Origin: Owenia fusiformis
Lineage: Eukaryota > Annelida > Polychaeta > Sabellida > Oweniidae
Direction of reading: 5' to 3'
Length of the DNA stretch: 60,000 bases
NCBI GenBank assembly: GCA_903813345.2
Contig: CAIIXF020000004.1
Coordinates: 9,806,196-9,866,195 of the forward strand
The stretch's first letter is position 1, and the number at the start of each line of letters is the position of its first letter. Below are positions 1 through 9,369 of this stretch, piece by piece. The position numbers were made by a program, and so were the translations under genes. The notes under the pieces are model-generated. The model was not told where the DNA came from. It made no database searches and was given only the letters and a program-made list of their open reading frames with translations.

Positions 1-489
1 ATATTCTTCGCTGCCTTGAAGAATAGGCCTAATCAATTATCTTGTAAATAAAACTAAAATCATGGTAAAAGCTTTTTTAGAACTGAAGTTATACACTTTC
101 AAATATAGCAGATATCGCAAAATCAATGTACATGTAACGTGAAACTGAATAATCAGCACTTTCAAGTTCAACTTGTTTTTTGTCTTTAGCATTCATATTT
201 CAAGATGTACAACAATAATGCCAATCTGTAATTTAGCTTGTAATCGAGAATGCAACTTTCGGCTGTCGGCTACCGGATTAACCGACTATGAAATGACCAA
301 TTCATTTAAATATGAATAGAACTTGACATTATTCCATTCATACTTAAATGAGTTGGCCATAAAATAGTAGGTTAGTCTGGTAACCGAGAGTCGTTAGTCG
401 CATTAGTGAATACAAGCTTAGTCTGGAGATGTACATATACATGTATGTATGAATGTAAGACTGGGTAGATAGTTTGTTCTAATATAATG
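1..489. other. No gene recognised
   Basis: AT-rich sequence without a convincing exon. One imperfect inverted pair (roughly 254-300 and 340-400, sharing motifs such as TCATTTAAATATGAAT / ATTCATACTTAAATGA) suggests an old MITE centred near 320. Nothing else is supported. Confidence 0.4.
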
Positions 490-493
490 CAGG

Positions 494-658
494 TGTAAAA
501 GGGTAGGAGGTCCTATCAAATTATGGTCCTACTCTCCATTGATTTTAATGGTGACCTAAATACAACTCTTTCCCTTGTTATCTTACACACAATCAGGGCC
601 GGTAAGGGACTTTAAAATGGGGGACCATAATCCCTGGGGGACCATAATTTCTTTCACA
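494..658 (+). mobile_element. 165-bp MITE, CCGG-target family, copy 1
   Basis: Begins TGTAAAAGGGTAGG and ends with a diverged TTTCACA. It is about 165 bp and shares the whole interior with the copies at 747 and 1122: TCCTATCAAATT, TGGTGACCTAA, an AATCAGGGCC segment and two GGGGACCATAAT motifs. Flanks are CAGG and CCGT, an eroded version of the CCGG duplication seen in copy 3. It has no coding capacity. The TGT...ACA ends with a 4-bp duplication resemble Ginger-type cut-and-paste transposons, but that assignment is inference. Confidence 0.75.
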
Positions 659-717
659 CCGTTCACGATGTAATACAAAGAACCTATAGGTTAAATCGCG
701 ATCAGTGTGCAGTTATC

Positions 718-957
718 TCCCATATGGTCTAGTGGTTAGGATCCGGTGTAAAAGGGTAGGAGGTCCTATCAAATTATGGTCTCACTCTCCATTGATTTAT
801 ATGGTGACCTAAATACAACTCTTTCCCTCATTATCTTATACACAATCAGGGCCAGTAAGGGCCGTTAAGAAAGGGGACCATAATCCCCAGGGGACCATAA
901 TTTCTTTTACACCTGCGCTCTCACCGCCGTGGCCCGTGTTCGATTCCCGGTGTGGGA
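718..957 (+). pseudogene. tRNA-Glu(CTC)-like sequence split by a MITE
   Basis: The left part (718-746, TCCCATATGGTCTAGTGGTT...) is the acceptor and D arm of a tRNA-Glu. The right part (916-957) holds the CTC anticodon loop (CTCTCAC), the variable region, a T arm with GTTCGATTCC and the 3' acceptor strand TGTGGGA. A 165-bp MITE sits in the anticodon stem between them. The downstream sequence matches that of the uninterrupted copy at 22021, so this is a dispersed tRNA-headed repeat rather than an isolated tRNA gene. It cannot give a normal tRNA. Confidence 0.75.
747..911 (+). mobile_element. 165-bp MITE, CCGG-target family, copy 2
   Basis: TGTAAAAGGG...CTTTTACA element flanked by CCGG (743-746) and CCTG (912-915). 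It lies inside the tRNA-Glu-like sequence. The uninterrupted relative near 22046 reads GGATCCGGCGCTC, which is the inferred empty site with a single CCGG. Confidence 0.85.
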
Positions 958-1121
958 ACGACTGTTTTTTGTTTATAATATAATATCCTTTGGTCCATGC
1001 AATCAACGGATTATCACAATCACTGATTGAAGTGGAAATTAAACGAAATAATAAAAAACGACGTGTCTTTTATTTCCCCGGGGATAATCGTCGGTTAACA
1101 GGATAATAATTTCAATACCGG

Positions 1122-1285
1122 TGTAAAAGGGTAGGTGGTCCTATCAAATTTTGGTCCTACTCTCTATTGATTTATATGGTGACCTAATAACAATTATTTT
1201 CCTTATAATTTATACACGGTCAGGGCCAGTAAGGGCCGTGAGGAAAGGGGACCATAATCCCCAGGGGACCATTATTTCTTTTACA
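1122..1285 (+). mobile_element. 164-bp MITE, CCGG-target family, copy 3
   Basis: Best-preserved boundaries of the three copies: a perfect CCGG duplication at 1118-1121 and 1286-1289, with terminal inverted repeats TGTAAAAG / CTTTTACA. It is non-coding. Confidence 0.85.
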
Positions 1286-1289
1286 CCGG

Positions 1290-1520
1290 TAAATGCTCAA
1301 TTCCGTCCCGAAACCGTATAACCGGAATTACCGTCAGCCTCTAACAATCAGCTTAACTATAACTGTTGTTAAACCAGGTGTGCATTCCCATTAAAACAAT
1401 GACAAAAAAGTTCATTTAAATAAAGTTTGTATATTTTGCTGGACGTAATGGGATAAAATACAATATGGCGCCAACTTTATACTTATTAATCTATACAATA
1501 CATTAAAACCATAATGACCG
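1290..1520 (+). repeat. Body of tRNA-Glu-headed dispersed repeat, copy 1
   Basis: The stretch from about 958 onward (GACTGTTTTTTGTTTATAAT..., then GTGTGCATTCC, ATTTAAATAAAGTTTGTATA, ACAATATGG, CTTATTAATCTATACAATAC) is shared with 22094-22365, apart from the MITE insertions. The pair shows a dispersed repeat several hundred bp long whose left part is the tRNA-like sequence. Confidence 0.65.
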
Positions 1521-2425
1521 TCCCCCCACCCCCATCGCATGGTGTAATCGTGATTGACAATTGGAGCAAATGGGACCGAGGCATTAACTTTCTGAATATT
1601 CAACACGTCATATTTTGACTCTCATTTGTCATGATGATGCCCAGGGAACCATCTTATCTTATCTTATGCCCAGGGAACCATCTTATCAAGAATCTCCTAG
1701 AATGCATCTTATTTGTTTTCGAAAGTGTTTATAGTTTGTCCATGTGAAATTTCATCATGATTCAATAAGGGGAAAGTGTTCAAAACAAGTTTTAAAGTTT
1801 GTGACTAATTAGTGTGTGGGGTACTATTTAATATCACATTTTCTTGCCAAGACTAACTCTGATCGTATATACTTTGAATCTGATTTACATAATTCTCTAT
1901 TTATATTATACTGCAGCACGGTTTGTCAATTGCGCTGTACTTTTTGAACTATGGCATTATATGAACATAACATTCCATCTTTAACAATATCATTTATATA
2001 AATTACATCATTTTCAATCCAATGTTTAAAAAATAATGGTCCCAAACCATGGTGGGTCACGTGCATTATCTCATGGAAATGGGCATACCAGTGCAAATAT
2101 CTTTGTTCCGTGATAAAGGAAAGCTATCTAACATTGTCTGAAAAGCATTCTAATTCTACTTTTAACATGGCGACCTGGACAACATATAGCCATTTGGGCG
2201 ATAATAGGTGATTCTAAAGTGAAAATGAGTGCTTTTTTCGTAGCTTTACTTTGACCAAGGCTTGCAAAAAATTGAAGTGATAAACCTTCCCCCAATTTTT
2301 GATATTTTTGTTGTCTAGAAGTGTTCTAGATGATATCAAAGTTTAAGAAAATTTGTATGTCTCGAAATATTTTGAAAATAAGTGCCATTATGGCGGGTCT
2401 GGGTGTTTTTTGCTCTCATTTTTAC
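1521..2425. other. No gene recognised
   Basis: AT-rich intergenic sequence. A short direct repeat of GCCCAGGGAACCATCTTAT is seen near 1636 and 1662. No splice-flanked open frame or RNA gene is apparent. Confidence 0.4.
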
Positions 2426-2427
2426 CC

Positions 2428-2715
2428 ATTTCCACGGTTGCCAACCTACCGTATTTTTACCGGCATCTACCATAAAATATTCGTTTTTCGGTAAAAAAAC
2501 ACAAATACCGTAAAAATTACTGTTTTTTCCTGTAAACACGACCGTAAAAAATCTACTGTAATTTTACCAAAATCTACCGTAAAATATTTTATTATAATTC
2601 GATTTTTTCTATAAGAACAGCCTAAAAATATACCGTAAATATTTGAAAACTACAATATTTCTGCTGGAATTTAAAGTATTCTTGTTCAAACTACCGTAAA
2701 ATCTACCGTAATTAT
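2428..2715. repeat. Short CCGTAAAAT-type interspersed repeat, TTGCCAACCT end
   Basis: Starts TTGCCAACCTACCGTATTTTTACCG and then repeats variants of ACCGTAAAATNTACC for about 280 bp. The TTGCCAACCT terminus and the short internal repeats match, in reverse orientation and with a diverged motif, the element at 54785-55874. A matching right terminus was not found, so this is probably truncated. Confidence 0.5.
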
Positions 2716-4200
2716 CATGAAATTCTGAAAAATTGAATTCTTCTCGTATTGCCCTTGTAAAATGCCATTACCAACTCAAAAATAAATAGGTGCCGGCAGG
2801 TCTTTGATGGTGGTTATTGCGTACTTAGTAAGTAACTAAGTAAGCTGGCGTGTAATCAGTCAACACACTGGGGAATATCACAATGCAAAAACAGTGTTCA
2901 ACTGTGTATCACAGGAAGAGTAATCATGATTAATTTGTAAAATGCTACATTGTAGCAATGGTATGAGTATGATGTCGCGATACACTGGGGCCTAACTGGC
3001 GTAAAGGGGAGAAAAGGGCAGATTTTCCACATGGGGACCACATTTAACTCAAAATATTTGCATTTAGCAACATACATTTCAGTACATTCTGTGTAATACT
3101 TGAAAGGCATTGCTATAATGATTTACAAAATGAGATAATCTCGGGGATTTTGCATCTAAATTTTTTGCATGAGATGTCTGAAGTTGATGACCCAATTTTA
3201 GGTCATTTTGGCCAGTTTTTAGAGACTCAGCCCTCACCTATTTCCCCAAATATGACTAGATTTTGTAGAAAATGTGTTAAATGACATTGTGTGCCATTTT
3301 AGAAAGAAATCGCCAAAATATAGTGCCGTAAACTGGAACTACTTTATTCGTTAATTTTCATCGGTGAAGCAGGGATTTTACCTAAAAATGAGTCCCTATG
3401 TTGGCGTAGTGATATTTAAAAATCGAGACGCAAACCCTATGTTAAATGTATGGTCAAGATGAAGGTTATGTATAGGGGAACGCAGAAATATAGTTATTGT
3501 ATGGGCTAATTCGTTCGAAAATGGCGATATGTATCCCAAACTTGAATTTTGTGATTTTTTCAATATTTTTCAATGATTTACCGTAGTGACACCTAAATGG
3601 AAATATAAACACTTCCGGTAAATATTCGGTTCAAGTGCGAATTTGGACAAACTTTTGCAAGTTTGACCAGGAAATCACCTTTCATTTGGTATGTTAGTAA
3701 CGTTTTTGACCGTATTGGGTATGTAAGAATCATATACATGTCGAGTTATTAGCATAAATGTCACAGTTTGAAGGATAAATGGAAATATAACACTTCCGGG
3801 AAATATTGTCACAAAAGCCTTTTGGACTTTTAGTCTCTATATACTATTCCCTATATTTTTAGAATATACCATTGATAGTGCTGAGTGTGGATATATTCTG
3901 CTCGAGAAATTCCGTATTAGAACGAAACGAAGTCGAGTGCCAATACAGAATATTGAGAGCAGAATATCCTGAATTGCACTTCAAATCATTCTATAACGTT
4001 TTTATTGTGTGCTCTTCTGTATTGCTACTGAGAATGTCCTCTCCGTACCAATATTTTCTGTTGCAACGGAGATGATCAATGGGGACAATCTCAGTAGCAA
4101 TACACATTGGTACAGCACAAAAACTGACCAATCAGAAGGCTTCATTTTACAGATCATACGATAATAGGTAATGGTGGAACGAAAATATTTTTGAAAACGT
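2716..4200. other. No gene recognised; small direct and inverted repeats
   Basis: Two diverged copies of AAATGGAAATATAA.CACTTCCGG lie near 3594 and 3777. A 15-bp inverted pair, GTATTGCTACTGAGA / TCTCAGTAGCAATAC, lies near 4018 and 4090. No exon is supported. Confidence 0.4.
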
Positions 4201-4229
4201 TGCTATATTATACCTGCATACCCCCCCCC

Positions 4230-4620
4230 CCCTAGAGTCAAAACAGAAATGTTTGGGAGTACTTTGAATTTTAAAAATAAGCAATCAAATGACCATATTG
4301 AAACAGTTAACAATAGAAACATTTATATTTATCCTAACTTTTGTTTATTTTAGTTTGTTTTGTAATTTAGCTATCATATCTGTGTCCTCTTATATTTTGA
4401 TACTTCTCTGCCATGTTATTTTCGGAAAAATTAACATGGCTGAAACTCCCTAAATTACAAAAGGCCACAGCATTGCTGCACATTATACATTACTATCTGA
4501 AATATATAAAAGTTGGGATGAATAAAAATGTTTCTATTTTTACATAAACTGTTTCAATATGGTCATTTGATTGCTTATATTTTAAATTCAAAGTACTCCC
4601 AAACATTTCTGTTTTTACTA
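4230..4620. repeat. Foldback repeat with ~110-bp arms
   Basis: The arm at about 4236-4345 (AACAGAAATGTTTGGGAGTA...) is repeated as its reverse complement at about 4508-4618 (...TACTCCCAAACATTTCTGTT). About 160 bp lie between the arms. A poly-C run (4221-4232) lies just outside the left arm. No coding potential. Confidence 0.7.
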
Positions 4621-4957
4621 TATCACACCAAACTAGTTCTAACCCGTTCTTGCCAATCCTACAAAAACGTCGTAAAACGGGCTCAATCTGGCTGTGGTCG
4701 GGAAATATGTCTAAAATAATTAACTTCTTCGTTCATAAACAGTCTTCAATAAGTCCATCTCATTCACAGTTCGTTCAGGTCGCACCACGTCGGTTTGCAA
4801 CGTCGTATAACGCGTCCCTTAGTCTAGAAGGTCATCATGGCCTGATAACAGAACGGTATGGTCGCCATCGAATTTTGAATCGATTCAAAATTCTAAATCA
4901 TGTTTCCCGTCCGGGAAAGTCCATGAAGTTCGTAAACAGAGAGGTATATCCAGAATT
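4621..4957. other. No gene recognised
   Basis: Open frames here run into the adjoining minisatellite. No splice or codon signal supports a gene. Confidence 0.35.
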
Positions 4958-5795
4958 ATGGCAATGTCTATACCTTCTATACATTGTCTATACTTTCTAT
5001 ACTTTCGATCTCCTTTTTCATACTATCTGCCTTCGACGTTTCTATACTTTCTATACTTTCGAACTGCTTTTTCATACCAACTGCCTTTGACAAATCAGAT
5101 GTCTATAGTTTCTATACTCTCGAAATGCCCGTTCATACTAACTGCCTTTGACAAAGCAGATGTCTATAGTTTCTATACTTTCTATACTTTCGATCTGCTT
5201 TTTCCTATAACTGTCTAAGACAAATCAGATGTCTATAGTTTCTATACGTTCTATACTTTCTATCTGCTATTTCCCAGAACTGTCTTCGACATATCAGATG
5301 TCTATACTTTCTATAATTTCTATACTTTCGATCTGCTTTTCCCATAACTGTCTTCGACAAATCAGATGTCTACAGTTTCGATACTTTCTATACTTTCTAT
5401 CTGCTTTTCACAAAACTGTCTTTGACAAATTAGATGTCTATAGTTTCTATACTTTCTATCTGCTATTTCCCAGATCTGTATTCGACATATCAGATGCATT
5501 CGATCTGCTTTTTTCCCAGAAATGTCTTAGACAAATTAAATGTCTATAGTTTTTATACTTTCTATATTTTCGATCTGCTTTTCCCCATAACTGTCTTCGA
5601 CAAATCAGATGTCTATAGTTTCTATACTTTCTATACTTTCGATCTGCTTTTCCCCATAACTGTCTTCGACAAATCAAATGTCTATAGTTTCTATACTTTC
5701 TATACTTTCGATCTGCTTTCCCCCATAACTGTCTTCGACAAATCAGATGTCTATAGTTTCTATACTTTCTATCTGCTTTTCCCCATAACTGTCTG
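4958..5795 (+). repeat. 60-70-bp minisatellite, CTATACTTT-rich
   Basis: About 12 degenerate units built from TCTATAGTTTCTATACTTTC, then GATCTGCTTTT, CCCATAACTGTCTTCGACAA and ATCAGATG. The inner block TTTCTATAC is itself reiterated one to three times per unit, so unit length varies. Long open frames across it on both strands are repeat artefacts. Confidence 0.9.
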
Positions 5796-5867
5796 TTTTT
5801 TACAATACATTGAGGCAATTCACCAAAATCGAAAGTGACCAAGAAACTTATGACGTCACATATTTTT

Positions 5868-6108
5868 TTACAATGTATAGAAAGTATCGAAAGTATAGAA
5901 AGTATGGACATAGGGATTTCACCAAAGTGTAAAGTATAAAAAGTATCGAAAGTATCGAAAGTATAGACATGGGGAATTCACCAAAATAAAAAGTATAGAC
6001 AGTATAGAAAGTATAGACATGTATAGACTTTAGAGAGTCCAATCGTCTAAGACTGAAAAAAGTATCATTCAAAAAAAGCAGTTCGAAAGTATAGAAAGTA
6101 TAGAATAT
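5868..6108 (-). repeat. Same minisatellite motif in opposite orientation
   Basis: Blocks of GTATAGAAAGTATCGAAAGTATAG, the reverse complement of the core motif in 4958-5795, separated by short non-repeat pieces (AGGGATTTCACCAAA, GGGGAATTCACCAAA). Together the two blocks form a long, imperfect inverted structure. Confidence 0.8.
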
Positions 6109-6461
6109 GCCATAATTTTGGATATACATGTAAACAGACAGTATAACGTTGTAGGTACGTTCAATCAGTTCGCACACAGTTTAAAACCGATTCGGCTTAC
6201 TCGAGTCTCTAGCCGATTTCATCTGGAATACTGTGAACTAGATTTGAAAAAAGCTTGCCGTCGTGTAATAAATTTATTGAATATTTTAAAAATCGCCAAA
6301 TAAATAAATCATTAATCAAAACGGACCCCGCTCGGCTCCTTGATCAGATATGACATGATTTCATCAGGATTTAGTCTAAAATTAAATGGCTCCAAGAAAA
6401 ATGGCGATGTTCGAAAACTGGACGAAATGTCGTTAACGTCTAAAATTAGTAACTGGCTGCA

Positions 6462-6600
6462 ATTCAGTGGTCTTCTTTTCAAAATTGCAAAAAATCCATA
6501 GTGCACTCTGGCCGTAAAGCATGTTTTCAAAAATATTTTCATTCCACCTTATCATACTGCACTTTGGTTTTTTGTAATTTTGAAAAGTAGACCACTGAAT
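6462..6600. repeat. Short hairpin repeat (~44-bp arms)
   Basis: ATTCAGTGGTCTTCTTTTCAAAATT at the left pairs with AATTTTGAAAAGTAGACCACTGAAT at the right, continuing inward through GCAAAAAA...CATAGTGCA / TGCACTTTGG...TTTTTTG. A loop of about 50 bp separates the arms. It is a MITE-like remnant about 280 bp upstream of the cold-shock gene. Confidence 0.65.
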
Positions 6601-6880
6601 ATTCTAGTTATTCACATATTCTGTTTGGAATTACCAAGCCCCAATTAATGATCTAGGTACAGTACAGTAATGCACCTTTTGTGCAAAAATTGTAGATGTA
6701 GGGGAGAGCGGGGTAAGATGGAACGCGGCTTCATCCTCGTGTTGTACCTTAACCCGAGCGTTCAACTGTCACGCTTAATTCGGTACAGACCCTGTTTTCA
6801 AACGTCTTCATTTATGCTAAATAAAATACTGCATACCCTTTCAGCAAGGATGGTATAATATTTGATTGTTATACTTCTAG

Positions 6881-8928
6881 ATGATGAAGCACTCATCGGC
6901 GATTGGTTTGATAGTTGCTATGGTGATAATATCATGTGCCAGGCCTGGTATAGCTAAGCTTAGCGAGGCGACAGAAGACCTGCTTTTGCGCTTACTGACT
7001 AGGTACGTGTTTGAATGTATATCAACGATCTTATCGAAAAAGAATAAACGAAGCCTCAGTCATATTTAGACTGTATTTTTGTATGCCCGCGGTACAAGTG
7101 AATTGCTAAGGTGCCGTGATACTTAACAGAAAATGACAAAACAGTAAGTGACAAAACCATGCTGGATTTCAAACATTTTTTGAATCAAGATAACAGAGTT
7201 CTGTTTTGACCTCCACTCAGTTTAATTTAGTTCCACATGTCATTTACATGACCAGGATTACAATGTACATGGTCAAAATCCCCTAAACATCATGAAATAA
7301 CTTCATGAAATAACTTTTTCAGCCCTCTGAAAATGTGACTGAAAAATAGCTAAAAGTAGGCGCTTAGAAAAGGTCACCGAACAGAATCTTTTGAATTTTT
7401 CAGAAAATGTGCCAAATATATCGTTCTAAATGATACAATCTTTGAAAATTCATAGATATCAATCATAGAAAAGGAAAAACTGAAAACTGAATTGAAAAGC
7501 GATCTATTTTCCTTTTTATTACCGCCATTTTTGTTTCAGACAATTAGAGCAATTTATTGGGCGAATTTCTGAAAAATTCAAAAGATTCTGTTCAGTGACC
7601 TTTCCCAGTTTCCTAAGCTCCTCCTTTTAGCCATTTTTCAGTCACATTTTCAAAGGGCTGAAAAAGTACATTGTGACCCTGGTCATGTTAATGATATTTG
7701 CAACTAGTTAAACTCACTGGAGGTCAAAACAGAACTCTGATATCTTGGTTCAAAAAATGTTTGAAATCCAGCATGGTTTTGTAACTGCCTGTTTTGTCAT
7801 TTCCTGTTTAGTACCACGGCACCTTAATATTTCAATGAGTTTTCACCCCACGTATCACAAAAAAAGAACAAAAAACTTTTTAGTGCAAATTACATGCTCA
7901 TGTGTTTTCAACAAAAATAGCTCATCCAAGCGCACTGTCACCCACATAATTCTTTTGAAAAAGACATCACAGTTTATTGCCATTGAACTCTTTTGGTGGA
8001 CTAGCAACTAGCCGACGCGGTTGAAGCCAGTGCACTTGGATGGATGAGTCGTTTTTGTTGGAAAGGTGTGACCATGTAATTTGCACCACATGGGGCTTGT
8101 TGTTATTTTTCGTGATACCTAGGAGGAAAACTTATTAACTATTATGCAATTGACTTGCACCGCAGGCAGTTCAAAAAGCAGCCATAACTCTACGATGATT
8201 CAGATCAGTCAGATTCATAATTCAGTAAACAACTCTGAACCTAAAAAATGAACAATCAGAGGATCACGCCTCAACAGTATATGAAGAATAGAAACATATG
8301 TAAAAGGCCTAACTTTTTGACATTTCATATGATGTGCAGTAAAGCTGTGGCCTTTTGTAATTTACGGAGTTTCAGCTTGCTCCCTAGATCTTATTCTCAG
8401 TGTATTATTTCCAGGGAGTTTGCTGAAGATGATACGAAATATGAATTGCTGGGGACTGTCAAGTCATTCCAAAAAGGATATGGGTACATTACACCCGATG
8501 ATGGAACCAGTGATGTCCTTGTGCAATATGTAAGTTTTCTTCTCATTTTAATTGTTGATTTCATGACAGTTATAGCCTATTCCAAGTGCCAAGCTTGGTT
8601 CCGTTCTTAATGATATCCTGCTCGCTCGACGACTAGTAAAAAATGCTTAAGGTATTCACCTCTCAAAAGATTAAAATGTTTGTTAATTATTTGACTGTTT
8701 GGAATCATTTGAAAACGTCTCTTATCGACTATGTTATCAAACAAGTACACGACACTTTATATTTTTTGTTGACTTTTAAATTGTTCTAAATTGGTTTATT
8801 TTTTTCAGTTCAACATTATAGAACCCGGTGTTAACTCGCTTGAGCAAGGACAAAGGGTACGTTACGATTTGATCCAGGGTAGAAGAGGTCCCGAAGCAAA
8901 AAACGTATTTCCACTAACTAGAAGCTAG
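6881..8928 (+). CDS. Predicted secreted cold-shock-domain protein (3 exons)
   Basis: The model joins exon 1 (6881-7002), exon 2 (8415-8529) and exon 3 (8809-8928) to give 118 aa. Exon 1 follows an acceptor (TTATACTTCTAG) directly before ATG. It encodes a signal peptide: MMKHSS, a hydrophobic run AIGLIVAMVIISCA, and a likely cut near PGIA. It ends at AG|GTACGT in phase 2. Exon 2 follows TTATTTCCAG and starts with the one base needed to complete the codon. Exon 3 follows TTTTTTTCAG. Residues about 50-115 form one bacterial-type cold-shock domain: an RNP1-like KGYGYI, then ITPDDGTSD, an RNP2-like DVLVQY, then SLEQGQRV and GPEAKNV. The family binds single-stranded nucleic acid and is normally cytosolic; a secretory leader is the odd part. 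Exons 2-3 are secure. The link to exon 1 is inferred from phase and splice sites. Intron 1 holds a 716-bp foldback element. Confidence 0.72.
7107..7826. mobile_element. 716-bp TA-flanked foldback MITE
   Basis: Terminal inverted repeats AGGTGCCGTG / CACGGCACCT are flanked by TA (7107-7108 and 7825-7826). The arms extend inward for about 300 bp with indels, for example ATGACAAAACAG / CTGTTTTGTCAT and CAGAATCTTTTGAATTTTTC / GAAAAATTCAAAAGATTCTG. The TA duplication points to the Tc1/mariner group. It lies in intron 1 of the cold-shock gene. A diverged half copy lies at about 14780-15045. Confidence 0.82.
7850..8122. repeat. Foldback repeat with ~85-bp arms
   Basis: GTGCAAATTACATG and AACAAAAATAGCTCATCC at the left pair with GGATGAGTCGTTTTTGTTGG and CATGTAATTTGCAC at the right. 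Pairing continues outward through CACGTATCACAAAA / TTTTTCGTGATAC. It lies in intron 1 of the cold-shock gene, just upstream of exon 2. Confidence 0.7.
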
Positions 8929-9363
8929 AATGCAATCAACGCATACATAACTAAAGGACGTCAGAGTAGTCTAAACACAGAGACACTATTCTACTTTGAT
9001 AACCATCATATTGTAATTATATCAAACTCGCAGAATGACGTAATTGCTAGATTTTCCACGACTTAGGCCTAACACGTATATAATATACAGTTAACAGCTG
9101 GGCGGCCAAACCAAAATATGACGTCACGATTATCACTACGCGCCGGTGATTAAAAATTCTCGGCATACGTCCAGAATCTCCACTTCCCGAATAGATATTC
9201 TAATCCTGTAAAAACTACAAAATATTTACACTTTATACTTGGCAGAGACATAATGTATAGTTTCTTTTTACGATTTAAATAGGTTTCGATCACGCAACTT
9301 CAATATAAGTAGGGTAATTTGAACTTTCATTGCGAGAATTTTGAAGACCCCTTGAAACAATCG

Positions 9364-9369
9364 AATAAA
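9364..9369 (+). terminator. Polyadenylation signal for the cold-shock gene
   Basis: AATAAA lies about 435 bp after the stop codon and is the clearest canonical hexamer downstream on this strand before the next repeats. Confidence 0.45.

Noticed and set aside
4650-6177. Several 100-150-codon open frames on both strands with repeated SFYTFYTFDLL- or RKYRNYRHLI-type peptides
   Set aside because: They are translations of the CTATACTTT minisatellite in different frames. Unit length varies, no splice sites frame them, and both strands are open because of the base composition.
8248-8529. Unspliced start of the cold-shock gene at 8248, giving a mitochondrial-like N-terminus
   Set aside because: A good acceptor (TTATTTCCAG) lies at 8414 within this frame and matches the phase of the signal-peptide exon at 6881. 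The extra N-terminal residues look like intron sequence. It cannot be fully excluded without transcripts.
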